Of a stretch of 36,867 bases of DNA, positions 1-8,630 are shown piece after piece. The translations under genes and the position numbers were made by a program. The number at the start of each line of letters is the position of its first letter. Positions within the stretch are counted from its first letter, which is position 1. The notes beneath the pieces were generated by a model. That model did not search any database, was not told the DNA's origin, and was given only the letters and a program-made list of their open reading frames with translations. Origin of the DNA: a virus. The stretch spans positions 1-36,867 of IMG/VR virus record IMGVR_UViG_3300032053_000231, one strand, 5' to 3'.

Positions 1-735
1 AGTGGTTTTAGTGGGTTTTCGGGCTATTCAGGAATCAGCGGATTCAGTGGTTTTAGCGGGTATTCGGGCTCAGGATTTTCGGGTTATAGCGGTGCGGGAA
101 CTTCAGGATTTTCGGGTTATTCAGGATATTCGGGAATAAGTGGTTTCAGCGGTTATTCGGGTTCAGGATTTTCGGGGTATAGCGGTGCTGGAATTTCAGG
201 GTTTTCAGGCTATTCAGGAACGTCAGGCTTCAGTGGCTATTCAGGTTACTCAGGGATTAGCGGATTTAGCGGTTATTCGGGTGCAGGAATAAGTGGATTT
301 AGTGGTTTTTCAGGGTACTCAGGAATAAGCGGTTTTAGCGGTTTTTCGGGCGCAGGAATTTCGGGTTTCAGTGGTTATTCGGGTTACTCAGGAATTTCGG
401 GATTTAGTGGATTTTCAGGCTATTCGGGAATTTCAGGATTCAGCGGTTTCAGCGGGTATTCAGGTTCGGGATTTTCGGGATATAGTGGGGCGGGAATTTC
501 AGGGTTTTCGGGTTATTCAGGGTACTCAGGAATTTCAGGATTCAGTGGGTTCAGTGGATATTCGGGCTCAGGATTTTCGGGTTATAGTGGTGCGGGAACT
601 TCAGGGTTTTCGGGCTATTCAGGAATAAGTGGTTTTAGCGGTTTCAGCGGTTATTCGGGAATTAGTGGTTTTTCAGGGTACAGTGGTTATAGTGGTTATA
701 GTGGCATCTCAGGTTTCAGTGGTTATTCGGGAAGT
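1..735 (+). repeat. Gly-X-Ser tandem repeat tract (collagen-like)
   Basis: About 80 tandem triplets of Gly-X-Ser, where X is mostly Phe, Tyr or Ile. The triplet phase is broken regularly by Gly-Ser or Gly-Ala dipeptides (as in YSGSGFSG and YSGAGISG). There is no Pro, Lys or Glu in the tract, so it is not a classical collagen helix. Serine is written with agt, agc, tca and tcg in mixed order, so neighbouring repeats differ at the DNA level while the protein repeat is preserved. The tract begins before base 1. Confidence 0.9.
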
Positions 736-1530
736 ACTCCAATAATTTCTTATTATGAAAACTTACCTTGGTATCAAGGTGGAGCATCTACATTAATGAA
801 TATGTCGGGAAGTAGTATTTGGGTTTGTCCATTTGTTCTTCCTGCAAAAATTTCAGCATCTTATATCAGGATGCCTGTTTCAATGTCAATGGTTAGTACA
901 ACATTTTCAGGCGCTACCTCAGCTGCAGCGGTTACTTTTTCAGCTCGATGGGCTTACACTATGGCTGCGGTTATTTATAGTAACGGAGCAGGAGCAAGTT
1001 CACTTAGTATACAATCATTAACTTCAAGTTCAGCGGGATGGACTGTTCAAACAAGTATAAGTGCAAGTAGTAACTCATACTCAGTTTCGTTTAACGTAAC
1101 GTATCCGTCTCTTGGGGCAAACACTCAAAACTACACAACGGGATACAGTGTTACAAGTTCAACATATAACATCAGCTCTAACAATATGACATTGTTAACA
1201 GGTGCAAGATGGTTAGATATTCCTTTTGCAGTATCGCTCGACGCAGATAACTATTGGATTGGTTTTGGAATGAGTGCTGCTTCTACATCAAACGGATTTA
1301 CAGCAATAACAGGCGCATCATTAGGGTTTACCACAATTGGAATTTCACAAGGCGCATCTTCTATTGGATTCCCTGCGCTTGCTACAAATACTTCAATACA
1401 AATGCAACCAGGGCTTGGAGCTTGGACAACCAACGCAAGTAATTTTTCAACAGGTTCTATGGGAATAAATAGTATCTCAGCGATTGCGAATAATCCGAAA
1501 CCTTACTTTCAAATGATTAGACAAGCATAA
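1..1530 (+). CDS. Phage fibre protein with Gly-X-Ser repeats, 5' end outside the window
   Basis: The reading frame is open from base 1 to the stop at 1528-1530, giving 509 visible residues; the start lies upstream. Residues 1 to about 245 are Gly-X-Ser repeats. Residues from about 246 on form a repeat-free C-terminal domain rich in Ser, Thr, Ala and aromatic residues, with no predicted membrane segment. Such repeat-plus-globular-tip proteins are usually tail fibres or virion surface appendages, with the C-terminal domain binding the receptor; that role is inferred. An ATG at 796 is in the same frame but is internal, because the repeat frame runs straight into it. The downstream glycosyltransferase block makes this Ser-rich shaft a possible glycan acceptor. 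Confidence 0.85.
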   Translation, partial: SGFSGFSGYSGISGFSGFSGYSGSGFSGYSGAGTSGFSGYSGYSGISGFSGYSGSGFSGYSGAGISGFSGYSGTSGFSGYSGYSGISGFSGYSGAGISGFSGFSGYSGISGFSGFSGAGISGFSGYSGYSGISGFSGFSGYSGISGFSGFSGYSGSGFSGYSGAGISGFSGYSGYSGISGFSGFSGYSGSGFSGYSGAGTSGFSGYSGISGFSGFSGYSGISGFSGYSGYSGYSGISGFSGYSGSTPIISYYENLPWYQGGASTLMNMSGSSIWVCPFVLPAKISASYIRMPVSMSMVSTTFSGATSAAAVTFSARWAYTMAAVIYSNGAGASSLSIQSLTSSSAGWTVQTSISASSNSYSVSFNVTYPSLGANTQNYTTGYSVTSSTYNISSNNMTLLTGARWLDIPFAVSLDADNYWIGFGMSAASTSNGFTAITGASLGFTTIGISQGASSIGFPALATNTSIQMQPGLGAWTTNASNFSTGSMGINSISAIANNPKPYFQMIRQA

Positions 1531-1566
1531 AAAATAATATTTTAAAAAATAAAAATTTTAAATTAG

Positions 1567-1791
1567 ATGATAACTAAATACAGATTAGCAAAAGTTGTTA
1601 CGCAACAACAAAACCAAGACACATTCAATATTTTGCTACATGACAATTCGGAGCAAGCTGATGGGCAATCAACACCCGAAAAAAGCGAATTTGATACAAT
1701 AGATGAAGCAATTAACTTCGCATCAACATCTGAAAATTGGAATCAAATAGAGTTCACTATAATTACGATTTACTCATTTAAATCAAACTAA
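1567..1791 (+). CDS. Hypothetical 74-residue protein
   Basis: A small, soluble, acidic protein 36 bases after the fibre gene. It opens with MITKYRLAKV and has a central stretch rich in Gln, Asn and Ser; it has no Cys, signal peptide or membrane segment. The alternating hydrophobic pattern at both ends (YRLAKVV, IEFTIITIYSF) suggests a small beta-rich fold. I do not recognise the family. Its place directly behind the fibre gene would suit a fibre accessory or assembly protein, but nothing in the sequence proves it. Confidence 0.6.
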   Translation: MITKYRLAKVVTQQQNQDTFNILLHDNSEQADGQSTPEKSEFDTIDEAINFASTSENWNQIEFTIITIYSFKSN

Positions 1792-1911
1792 TTTTTCACT
1801 CGTTGCGCTAACCGTTATTAAGCCTTTCCTAAAAGTGAAGGGGATTCATGTCAGCACTCCAACTAAGGTCGGCAGTTCGTTAAGTTCATAACTTAAAATA
1901 AATTGTTAGTA

Positions 1912-1944
1912 AAAATATTATTATTTAATCAATAATAATATTTT
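1912..1944 (+). terminator. Perfect AT-only hairpin in the gap after the fibre genes
   Basis: Fourteen bases (1912-1925) are exactly complementary to 1931-1944 around a five-base loop. The right arm ends in four T, so it could act as a weak terminator, although the stem has no G or C. A smaller hairpin, TTAAGTT-CAT-AACTTAA, lies at 1880-1896. I see no gene in 1792-1961 on either strand. The pair of hairpins separates the fibre unit from the glycan block. Confidence 0.4.
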
Positions 1945-1961
1945 ATTTGCATTGTCTAAAA

Positions 1962-2117
1962 ATGGCAAAAATTAGCAAAAATAAACAATTTCGTATAACT
2001 AATCCCCCAAAGGACGTGCAGGAATATGTGTTTATAAGAATGAAAAATAGCCTTCGCTCCTTACCAAACGAGTTGATTGTAATTATCAGGGAGCATAAAG
2101 AAAATAATAAAAAATGA
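1962..2117 (+). CDS. Small basic 51-residue protein, ribbon-helix-helix-like layout
   Basis: ATG at 1962, stop TGA at 2115-2117, overlapping the ATG of the next gene (2114) by four bases; the overlap supports the frame. The product is basic, with a short possible strand (KQFRIT), then NPPKDVQEYVFIRMKNSL and SLPNELIVIIREHK as two possible helices. That order, strand then two helices, resembles ribbon-helix-helix DNA-binding proteins, but the match is only by eye. If it is one, it could regulate the glycan block it precedes. Otherwise it is an unknown small phage protein. Confidence 0.6.
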   Translation: MAKISKNKQFRITNPPKDVQEYVFIRMKNSLRSLPNELIVIIREHKENNKK

Positions 2118-2845
2118 ATAAGCCACAAATTATCATAGATAATTATGAGAACAGAGGATTTCATAATTCCGATTTAGAAAAAGCATCAGAAAGAATTTTA
2201 AAAGCGGGTGGCTATAAAGATTGCTCAACAATTTGCGTGATACCTACTCGTGGCACAATTCCTGCAAGAGCCGTACAATCATGGTTTAATTTAATACCAA
2301 TGATGAACCAACCTTTTTTAAGAATGTTCATTATCGGAATGGAAGTTGGCGAGGCGTATAATAACGCTATCGAAATAATTCTATCAAACCAACATCTAAA
2401 TAATTTCAAATACATGTTAACTTTAGAGGAAGATAATCTTCCGCCTCCTGACGGTTTAATAAAGCTTTATGAAAACATGGAAGATTACGATGTTGTTGGC
2501 GGTTTGTATTGGACAAAAGGAGAGGGGGGGCAACCAATGATTTACGGAAATCCATTGGAATTTCCAAAAAACTTTTCGCCACAAGTTCCAATTGCTGATT
2601 CAGTTCAACCGTGTAATGGACTTGGTATGGGTTTTACACTTTTTAAATTAGAAATGTTTCGTAGTGGAAAAATTCAACAACCATTTTTTAAAACATTTAA
2701 CGAACATAATCCACAAACGGGAACTAAAGTTTATACTCAGGATTTATATTTTTTTGAAAATGCAGGAAGAGCTGGGTATAGGTTTGCGAGCAACAATTCT
2801 GTTCGTGTAGGGCACTATGATATTAATTCTCAAATAATTTGGTAA
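2114..2845 (+). CDS. GT-A-type glycosyltransferase-like protein
   Basis: 243 residues. The N-terminal part holds a Rossmann-like strand and turn, CVIPTRGTIPARAV (residues 41-54). It is followed by the acidic motif LEEDNLPPPDG (104-114), which sits where GT-A enzymes keep their metal-binding DxD, and then by a conserved-looking GLGMGFTLFK segment. A late YTQDLYFFENAGRAGYRF stretch resembles the acceptor-side Asp/Glu region of these folds. I therefore read it as a GT2-related transferase. Donor and acceptor cannot be told. It overlaps the small upstream gene by four bases and leads a run of modification genes. Confidence 0.65.
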   Translation: MNKPQIIIDNYENRGFHNSDLEKASERILKAGGYKDCSTICVIPTRGTIPARAVQSWFNLIPMMNQPFLRMFIIGMEVGEAYNNAIEIILSNQHLNNFKYMLTLEEDNLPPPDGLIKLYENMEDYDVVGGLYWTKGEGGQPMIYGNPLEFPKNFSPQVPIADSVQPCNGLGMGFTLFKLEMFRSGKIQQPFFKTFNEHNPQTGTKVYTQDLYFFENAGRAGYRFASNNSVRVGHYDINSQIIW

Positions 2846-2853
2846 AAAAAAAT

Positions 2854-3483
2854 ATGGAAAAAAACTTTCAACTTTGCCCACATGGGTTTTTAAAAACACC
2901 TATTGACGGTTCAAAACCACAATGTAAATGTTGTGGGGCAGAAATAAAACTTGGCGAAACAAATTGCAAACATTGTGTTGTAAAATTAGATATTGCCTGT
3001 GGACAAAATAAAAGAGAAGGATTTATCGGAATAGATATTGTAAAATGTGAAGGTGTTGATATTGTTCACGACTTAAATGTTTATCCATATCCTTTTGAAG
3101 ATAATTCAGTGGATGAAATTTTCATGTCTCACTATATTGAACATGTTCCCGATTTAATGAAATTCATGAATGAGCTTTATAGAATTTTGAAAGTTGGAGG
3201 TACAATGAGTGTTATTGCCCCGTATTATAATTCAATAAGATGTTGGCAAGACCCGACCCATTTACAGCCGATAAGTGAAGCAACTTTTCTTTATTATAAT
3301 AAGGATTGGAGAAAAGCAAATAAATTAGACCATTATCCTATCACATGTGATTTCGACTTCTCACTTGGATACATGTTCGCTCCTGAATGGGCTTCAAGAA
3401 GCGAAGAGGCAAAACAATTCGCAATAAAACATTATACCAACGTAGTAACGGATTTACAAGTTAATTTAATTAAAAAAGCATGA
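2854..3483 (+). CDS. Zinc-ribbon plus class I SAM-dependent methyltransferase
   Basis: 209 residues from the ATG at 2854. A longer reading from TTG at 2839 is possible but would overlap the upstream gene, while ATG leaves an eight-base gap. The N-terminus carries six Cys (8, 24, 26, 27, 38, 41), arranged like a zinc ribbon. Motif I, LDIACG, is at 45-50, followed by GFIGIDI. The segment PYPFEDNSVDEIFMSHYIEHV then matches the post-motif region of Methyltransf_11 enzymes. It overlaps the next gene by four bases (ATGA). Its target is probably a sugar or glycan in this cassette; that is inference from neighbours only. Confidence 0.8.
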   Translation: MEKNFQLCPHGFLKTPIDGSKPQCKCCGAEIKLGETNCKHCVVKLDIACGQNKREGFIGIDIVKCEGVDIVHDLNVYPYPFEDNSVDEIFMSHYIEHVPDLMKFMNELYRILKVGGTMSVIAPYYNSIRCWQDPTHLQPISEATFLYYNKDWRKANKLDHYPITCDFDFSLGYMFAPEWASRSEEAKQFAIKHYTNVVTDLQVNLIKKA

Positions 3484-6400
3484 TGCCAATTTTCAGTATT
3501 GTAATTCCGACGCATAAACATTTAGACGTTCTAAAAAAATGTTGCGAATCCATAATTAAATTTACAAATTTATCTGACAAAGAAATTGTCGTGGTTGCAA
3601 ATGGCTGTGGCGATGACGGCACAAAAGAATACGTTGAAAGTTTAGGCTCACCATTTAAATTAATTGAGTTTGATAAAGCGTTAGGATATGCTAAAGCAAC
3701 CAACGAAGGAATAAAAATTGCAACAGGAGAATTTATTGTTCTTTTAAATAATGATTGCGAAATTTTATGGGGAAATAATGATTGGATAAATATATTATCG
3801 CAACCATTTGAAAATCCAAAAATAGGAATGACGGGTGTTCACGAAATTTACAGCGATGAAATCAAACATAATTTTTTAGTTTTTCATTGTGTAATGATTA
3901 GAAAAAAAGTTTTTGATGAAATAGGTTTACTTGATGAAATGTTCGGCTCGTTTGGTGAAGATATTGATTTCACCGCACGATTATTAAACAATGGATATAC
4001 TTATGTAAACGTTGAAAAAAACTCAGAACAAAAAGAGACGATGAAAGTGGGAACTTTTCCGTTATATCATCAAGGTTCAACAACAGTTCACGATGAAAAT
4101 CATTCAGTAGAATATGAAAAAATAGTTCAAAGAAATTTAGAAATTTTAAAAAGGCGTTACGATAAAACCATTAAGAGACCGAAGTACAGTATAGTGATTC
4201 CAAGTTTTAATCAGTGTGATAAATTACTGAAGCCTGCCTTAGAAAGTCTTATTGAAGCAACTGATTTATCGGATGTAGAGGTTATTGTTGTTGCCAACGG
4301 GTGTACCGATAACACAGAAGAATATGTAAACTCACTTGGAGAGCCATTCAGAGTTTTAGTTTACAAAGACCAACTTGGTTATCCAAAAGCAACCAACATT
4401 GGATTGAAAGATGCGCTCGGAGAATTTATAGTGTTTTTAAATAACGATGTTGTTCTTTACAAAAATCCGAAAGGTTGGTTAAATATTTTAAGAGAGCCTT
4501 TTGATAGCGGAAGAAAAATTGGAATGACGGGTGTTATGTTATTTATTGGAGATGCTAATTTTTCCAATGATTTCATAATGTTTTTCTGTGCAATGACAAC
4601 ACGAAAAGTAATTGATGAAGTGGGTTTATTGGATGAGAACTTTGGATTAGGTGGGGTTGAGGATGTCGACTACGGATTAAGATTAATATTAGCAGGATAT
4701 GAATTAGTAGAAGTTCCTAACGACGGGAAAACAAAGCGTAGTTCAGGAATGTCATCAGGAACGTTTCCTATTTTTCATGCGGGATGTTCTACTGTTTCAA
4801 AAGAAAAAGATTGGGACGAAAATTTAAAACGAAACAACGAATATTTAAAGAAAAAATTTCCTAATTATTTTAAAGGGATAGATTGGATTGAAGAAATGTC
4901 GGACAAGCCAAAAATTTATGACGCATTTTTATTTTTTAATGAGCTTGACCTTCTTGAATTACGCTTTAAAGAATTAAACGATACCGTTGATTTTTTCGTT
5001 ATCACTGAAGCAACAATTACACATCAAGGAAATCCTAAACCGTTATATTTTAAAGAAAACGAAAAAAGATTTGAAAAATACAAAGATAAAATAATTTATA
5101 TTTTAGTTGACCACTTCCCTGTATTTAATGAAGATGATTGGAAAAAGCCTTGGGATAGGGAGCAGTGGCAAAGACATTGTTTAATCAAAGGTCTTACTAA
5201 TTGCAAGGATAACGATGTGATTATTTTATCTGATGCAGATGAAATTCCAAATGTAGAAGCGATAAAAAATTACAAAGGCGGAGGAATAAAATCATTAGAA
5301 CAAAATCTTTATTACTATGACTTCCATCATTTAGCGGAAAAAAAATGGACTTGTGCTAAAATAATGCAGTTTAAAGATGTAAAAGAAGGTAAAACAAAAA
5401 TTCAGGATAATAATCCTTTCATTTTTTCAACCTATTTACGAAATGAAGAGCATGAAATAATTAAAAATGGTGGATGGCACTTTAGTTATTTAGCTGATAC
5501 AAAAGGAATAATAAATAAATTAAAATCTTTTTCGCATAGAGAGTTTAATACACATCCGTATACAGAAGAAGAATATATTAGACAGTGCATAGATAAGAAT
5601 AAAAATTTATTTTCAGATGATGTCCTGAGTTACGTGGAAATTGACAATTCGTATCCAAAAACTATATTAGACAACATTAATAAGTATAAATCAATGGGGT
5701 TTATAAAGTCCGACGGAATTAATTATAGTGAGCTCCATAAAATAATGCAACAAACAGATGTCGGTCTATATCATGAGCTATTTCAATTGAATGTTAACCA
5801 ACTCGAAAGAAAAGACATTGAAGGAAAAACAATAATTGATATTGGAGGAAACAAGGGATATTTTTCGATACAGTGTATGGAAATGGGGGCAAAGGAAACG
5901 TATTGTTTTGAGCCTGTAAAAAGTATTTACGGTCAATTACTTGAAATTACAAAAAATATAAAAGAAATTAATCCATATAATTTAGCGGTGTTAGATGGAA
6001 GCATAAGTGAGGTACACATGCACGAAGACGGAATGGCATCAAATATTTGGGGACAAAAAAGTTCTGAGCCAATTAAGTGTATATCATTTGTCGAAGCCAT
6101 GTCGCACGTCATAGATACAAGCAATATGATTCTTAAATTAGATTGTGAAGGCTCTGAATTTGAAATCGTACTTAATTCTCCAAAAGAACTTATTCGTAAG
6201 TTTTCCACCATATACATTGAGATTCATGACGAGATGAATCCTAATTATGTTCATAAAACAAAAGAGTTATTGGATTACATTGAAAATTTAGGGTTTAATT
6301 TAAAAAAAGGATTGCAGGCTGGGGTGTATGCGCCAGATGGTAGTTTTACTCCATCACCAATATGTATATATAAATGCGAGAGAATAGAACATAAAAGTAT

Positions 6401-8402
6401 ATGGGATAATGAAAATATATCAATAGATAGGTTTGGGGCATGGAACACTTCGCATAATGATATGCACCATATAGACGAAAGTTTATGTAACTCTTTAATA
6501 TCTTTTTTAAGTAAAAATAATTATTCTGTTTATGATTTTGGATGTGGATATGGGGAATATATAAAAAAATTCAAAGATAATTCTATTATATGTAAAGGAT
6601 ATGATGGGAACAAGGAAATAAAAACAAAATCAAATGGTTTGTGTGAACAGTTAAATTTAGCTGAGAAATTTAAAATGGACAAACTTGATGTAGTTATGTC
6701 ATTAGAAGTTGGCGAACATATTCCTAAAGAATACGAAGATGTTTTCATAGAAAACTTACATAATCATAATAGTAAATATATAATTTTGAGTTGGGCTATT
6801 GAAGGACAATTCGGATTAGGTCATGTTAATGAAAAGTCTAACAATTACATTAAGGATAAAATAATTAAATTAGGCTATGAGAATGATATTGTTTTAGAAA
6901 ATGAATTAAGAAAAAGTTCAACCTTTGCTTGGTTTAAAAATACTATAATGGTTTTTAGAAAATCGAATAAATTTACAATTGGTTATATAAATCATAGTAG
7001 TGATGATTATGAAAAATATTTAGAGCCAAGTTTACGTGAGTTAAATGAAAATGAATACGAAATAATATCATTTACAAATAAAAATAATCCTGCAAGAACT
7101 TACAATCAAATAATCGAACACTCTAAAAATAAATATATAATTCTATTACATCAGGACGTTATTTTTCCGCCAACATTTTTAGATTCTATAAAAAAAACGA
7201 TAGAGGCGCATCCTGATTTTGGAGTGTTAGGATTAGTAGGGTTTGACGAGTTCGCTAACTTAAATAGATTCACGCTTCATTCAACACCAAACCAAACACA
7301 TAAAGTAGATTTTTTTGATTCTTGTTGCATTGTAATAAATAAAGAAAATAACATAAAATTTGATGATGTTATTTTTGACGATTTTCATTTATATGTTGAA
7401 GATTATTGTATGCAAGCTAAGGAAAAAGGATTGAGCAACTATACTATTTTAGCGGATTATAACAAAAACGATGATTGCAAAATAAAACATTTCGGTACTA
7501 CTTATTTTAAAAATGGCGGTAAAATGTGGGGACGATACGATGAATATTATAGCGTATTTTTAAAAAAATGGATAAAGAAATTACACGCCACCCTTAGAAC
7601 AGATACATTAAACGGTACGATACATCATGATACGGACGAGGTAATAAAACCAAGAGTATGCATTGTAATTTTAGCAACAGGTAACTACGGTGATTTTGCA
7701 AAAAATCTTGTAGAAAGTATTAATTGGTATTTTATGACCGATTGTTATAAAGACATTCTTTTGCTTTCAGATACATTAGCGCCAATGACGCAACGGCTCG
7801 GAGAAAATTGCGTGGTGCATACCCGAAGATGTAAAAGCGTTAGAAAGGCATCGTATTTTTTTGAATTGATGTTAGAAAATTTAGATATTATTTCAAAAGC
7901 AGATTATTGTTACAAGATGGATGCTGACATGATTATTTATAAAAACATATTAGGAAACGAAATTTTACCAAGTTCTGAACAAAATTATTCAATAGTAAAA
8001 CATTTTGCATTCGACCAAAAAAGAATGTGTAGTATTATGCCTGATGATTTTTCAGCAAAAATCCCAATTGAATATCAGGATTGTGATGGTTGGCAATCAT
8101 GTTTATTTGGCGGTAGAACTACTCAAATGATTGAGTTGGCAAAAGAACTTAATCAGAAAATAGTAACGGATAGAGAAAATAATAAAATGTGGGGAGCGTG
8201 GGAAGAGCCTTACGTTAATTGGTATTTAGCGTTAAGAAAAAAAGAAGTTAGAACACTATCACCTACTTATGCAACTCCTTTGTATTGGCACAGATTTCAT
8301 CCTGATTATAAAGAAAAATATTTAAACTCGGTTAACGGAGATTCAGAAAAAATATTTCATTTTAATCATACTGTTCAATTTGGTGGACACGAAGTTGGAT
8401 GA
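3480..8402 (+). CDS. 1640-residue multidomain glycosyltransferase/methyltransferase
   Basis: One uninterrupted frame with seven modules in order. GT2 (1-230, FSIVIPTHKH, LLNNDCEIL). A second GT2 (from 235, YSIVIPSFNQ, FLNNDVVLY). GT17, the MGAT3-like family (from 476, FNELDLLELR, then SDADEIP with DAD at 585-587). FkbM-type methyltransferase (IDIGGNKGYF at 786-795, LDCEGSE at 887-893). A second SAM methyltransferase (YDFGCGYG at 1018-1025). A GT-A module (from 1165, LLHQDVIFPP near 1226). A GT6-like module (from 1391, DADM at 1481-1484, LFGGRTT, then WGAWEEPYVNWYL at 1571-1583). Start is 3480 or 3483; 3480 gives an ATGA overlap with the previous gene. Fusing so many steps suggests ordered building of one glycan. 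Donors, acceptor and linkage are unknown. Confidence 0.85.
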   Translation: MMPIFSIVIPTHKHLDVLKKCCESIIKFTNLSDKEIVVVANGCGDDGTKEYVESLGSPFKLIEFDKALGYAKATNEGIKIATGEFIVLLNNDCEILWGNNDWINILSQPFENPKIGMTGVHEIYSDEIKHNFLVFHCVMIRKKVFDEIGLLDEMFGSFGEDIDFTARLLNNGYTYVNVEKNSEQKETMKVGTFPLYHQGSTTVHDENHSVEYEKIVQRNLEILKRRYDKTIKRPKYSIVIPSFNQCDKLLKPALESLIEATDLSDVEVIVVANGCTDNTEEYVNSLGEPFRVLVYKDQLGYPKATNIGLKDALGEFIVFLNNDVVLYKNPKGWLNILREPFDSGRKIGMTGVMLFIGDANFSNDFIMFFCAMTTRKVIDEVGLLDENFGLGGVEDVDYGLRLILAGYELVEVPNDGKTKRSSGMSSGTFPIFHAGCSTVSKEKDWDENLKRNNEYLKKKFPNYFKGIDWIEEMSDKPKIYDAFLFFNELDLLELRFKELNDTVDFFVITEATITHQGNPKPLYFKENEKRFEKYKDKIIYILVDHFPVFNEDDWKKPWDREQWQRHCLIKGLTNCKDNDVIILSDADEIPNVEAIKNYKGGGIKSLEQNLYYYDFHHLAEKKWTCAKIMQFKDVKEGKTKIQDNNPFIFSTYLRNEEHEIIKNGGWHFSYLADTKGIINKLKSFSHREFNTHPYTEEEYIRQCIDKNKNLFSDDVLSYVEIDNSYPKTILDNINKYKSMGFIKSDGINYSELHKIMQQTDVGLYHELFQLNVNQLERKDIEGKTIIDIGGNKGYFSIQCMEMGAKETYCFEPVKSIYGQLLEITKNIKEINPYNLAVLDGSISEVHMHEDGMASNIWGQKSSEPIKCISFVEAMSHVIDTSNMILKLDCEGSEFEIVLNSPKELIRKFSTIYIEIHDEMNPNYVHKTKELLDYIENLGFNLKKGLQAGVYAPDGSFTPSPICIYKCERIEHKSIWDNENISIDRFGAWNTSHNDMHHIDESLCNSLISFLSKNNYSVYDFGCGYGEYIKKFKDNSIICKGYDGNKEIKTKSNGLCEQLNLAEKFKMDKLDVVMSLEVGEHIPKEYEDVFIENLHNHNSKYIILSWAIEGQFGLGHVNEKSNNYIKDKIIKLGYENDIVLENELRKSSTFAWFKNTIMVFRKSNKFTIGYINHSSDDYEKYLEPSLRELNENEYEIISFTNKNNPARTYNQIIEHSKNKYIILLHQDVIFPPTFLDSIKKTIEAHPDFGVLGLVGFDEFANLNRFTLHSTPNQTHKVDFFDSCCIVINKENNIKFDDVIFDDFHLYVEDYCMQAKEKGLSNYTILADYNKNDDCKIKHFGTTYFKNGGKMWGRYDEYYSVFLKKWIKKLHATLRTDTLNGTIHHDTDEVIKPRVCIVILATGNYGDFAKNLVESINWYFMTDCYKDILLLSDTLAPMTQRLGENCVVHTRRCKSVRKASYFFELMLENLDIISKADYCYKMDADMIIYKNILGNEILPSSEQNYSIVKHFAFDQKRMCSIMPDDFSAKIPIEYQDCDGWQSCLFGGRTTQMIELAKELNQKIVTDRENNKMWGAWEEPYVNWYLALRKKEVRTLSPTYATPLYWHRFHPDYKEKYLNSVNGDSEKIFHFNHTVQFGGHEVG

Positions 8403-8426
8403 AATATTACTTTAAAAACAAAAACT

Positions 8427-8630
8427 ATGGGATATAAAGGAATGTTAGGATGTATGGGATGGGCAAGTGATGATTTGCCAATCACGATAGAATTAACTAA
8501 ACTATGGAATAAACTTGGTACTGAAAATGGATTTATTTATAGTTTGGATGATAATGTAATGCCTGAACATCTTTCAAAGTTACTGGATGCTATAAACTCG
8601 GTGAGAAAATATTTAAAACAAAAAATATGA
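8427..8630 (+). CDS. Hypothetical 67-residue protein
   Basis: A short soluble protein between the multidomain transferase and the radical SAM gene, overlapping the latter by four bases (ATGA). It begins MGYKGMLGCMGWASDDLP and ends in an amphipathic helix (EHLSKLLDAINSVRKYLKQK). One Cys, no membrane segment. I do not recognise a family. Tight coupling suggests it is co-translated with the radical SAM protein and may assist it. Confidence 0.55.
   Translation: MGYKGMLGCMGWASDDLPITIELTKLWNKLGTENGFIYSLDDNVMPEHLSKLLDAINSVRKYLKQKI

Noticed and set aside
371-628. Open frame of 85 codons inside the fibre repeat tract
   Set aside because: It is the repeat DNA read in another frame; the Gly-X-Ser frame is continuous through it and into the C-terminal domain.
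1-735. CRISPR array
   Set aside because: Repeats are contiguous coding triplets without unique spacers of even length.
796-1530. A separate 244-residue gene starting at ATG 796
   Set aside because: The repeat frame runs into it without a stop, so this ATG is internal to the fibre gene.
1792-1961. tRNA or riboswitch in the 170-base gap
   Set aside because: No cloverleaf or known aptamer pattern was seen; only two hairpins are evident.
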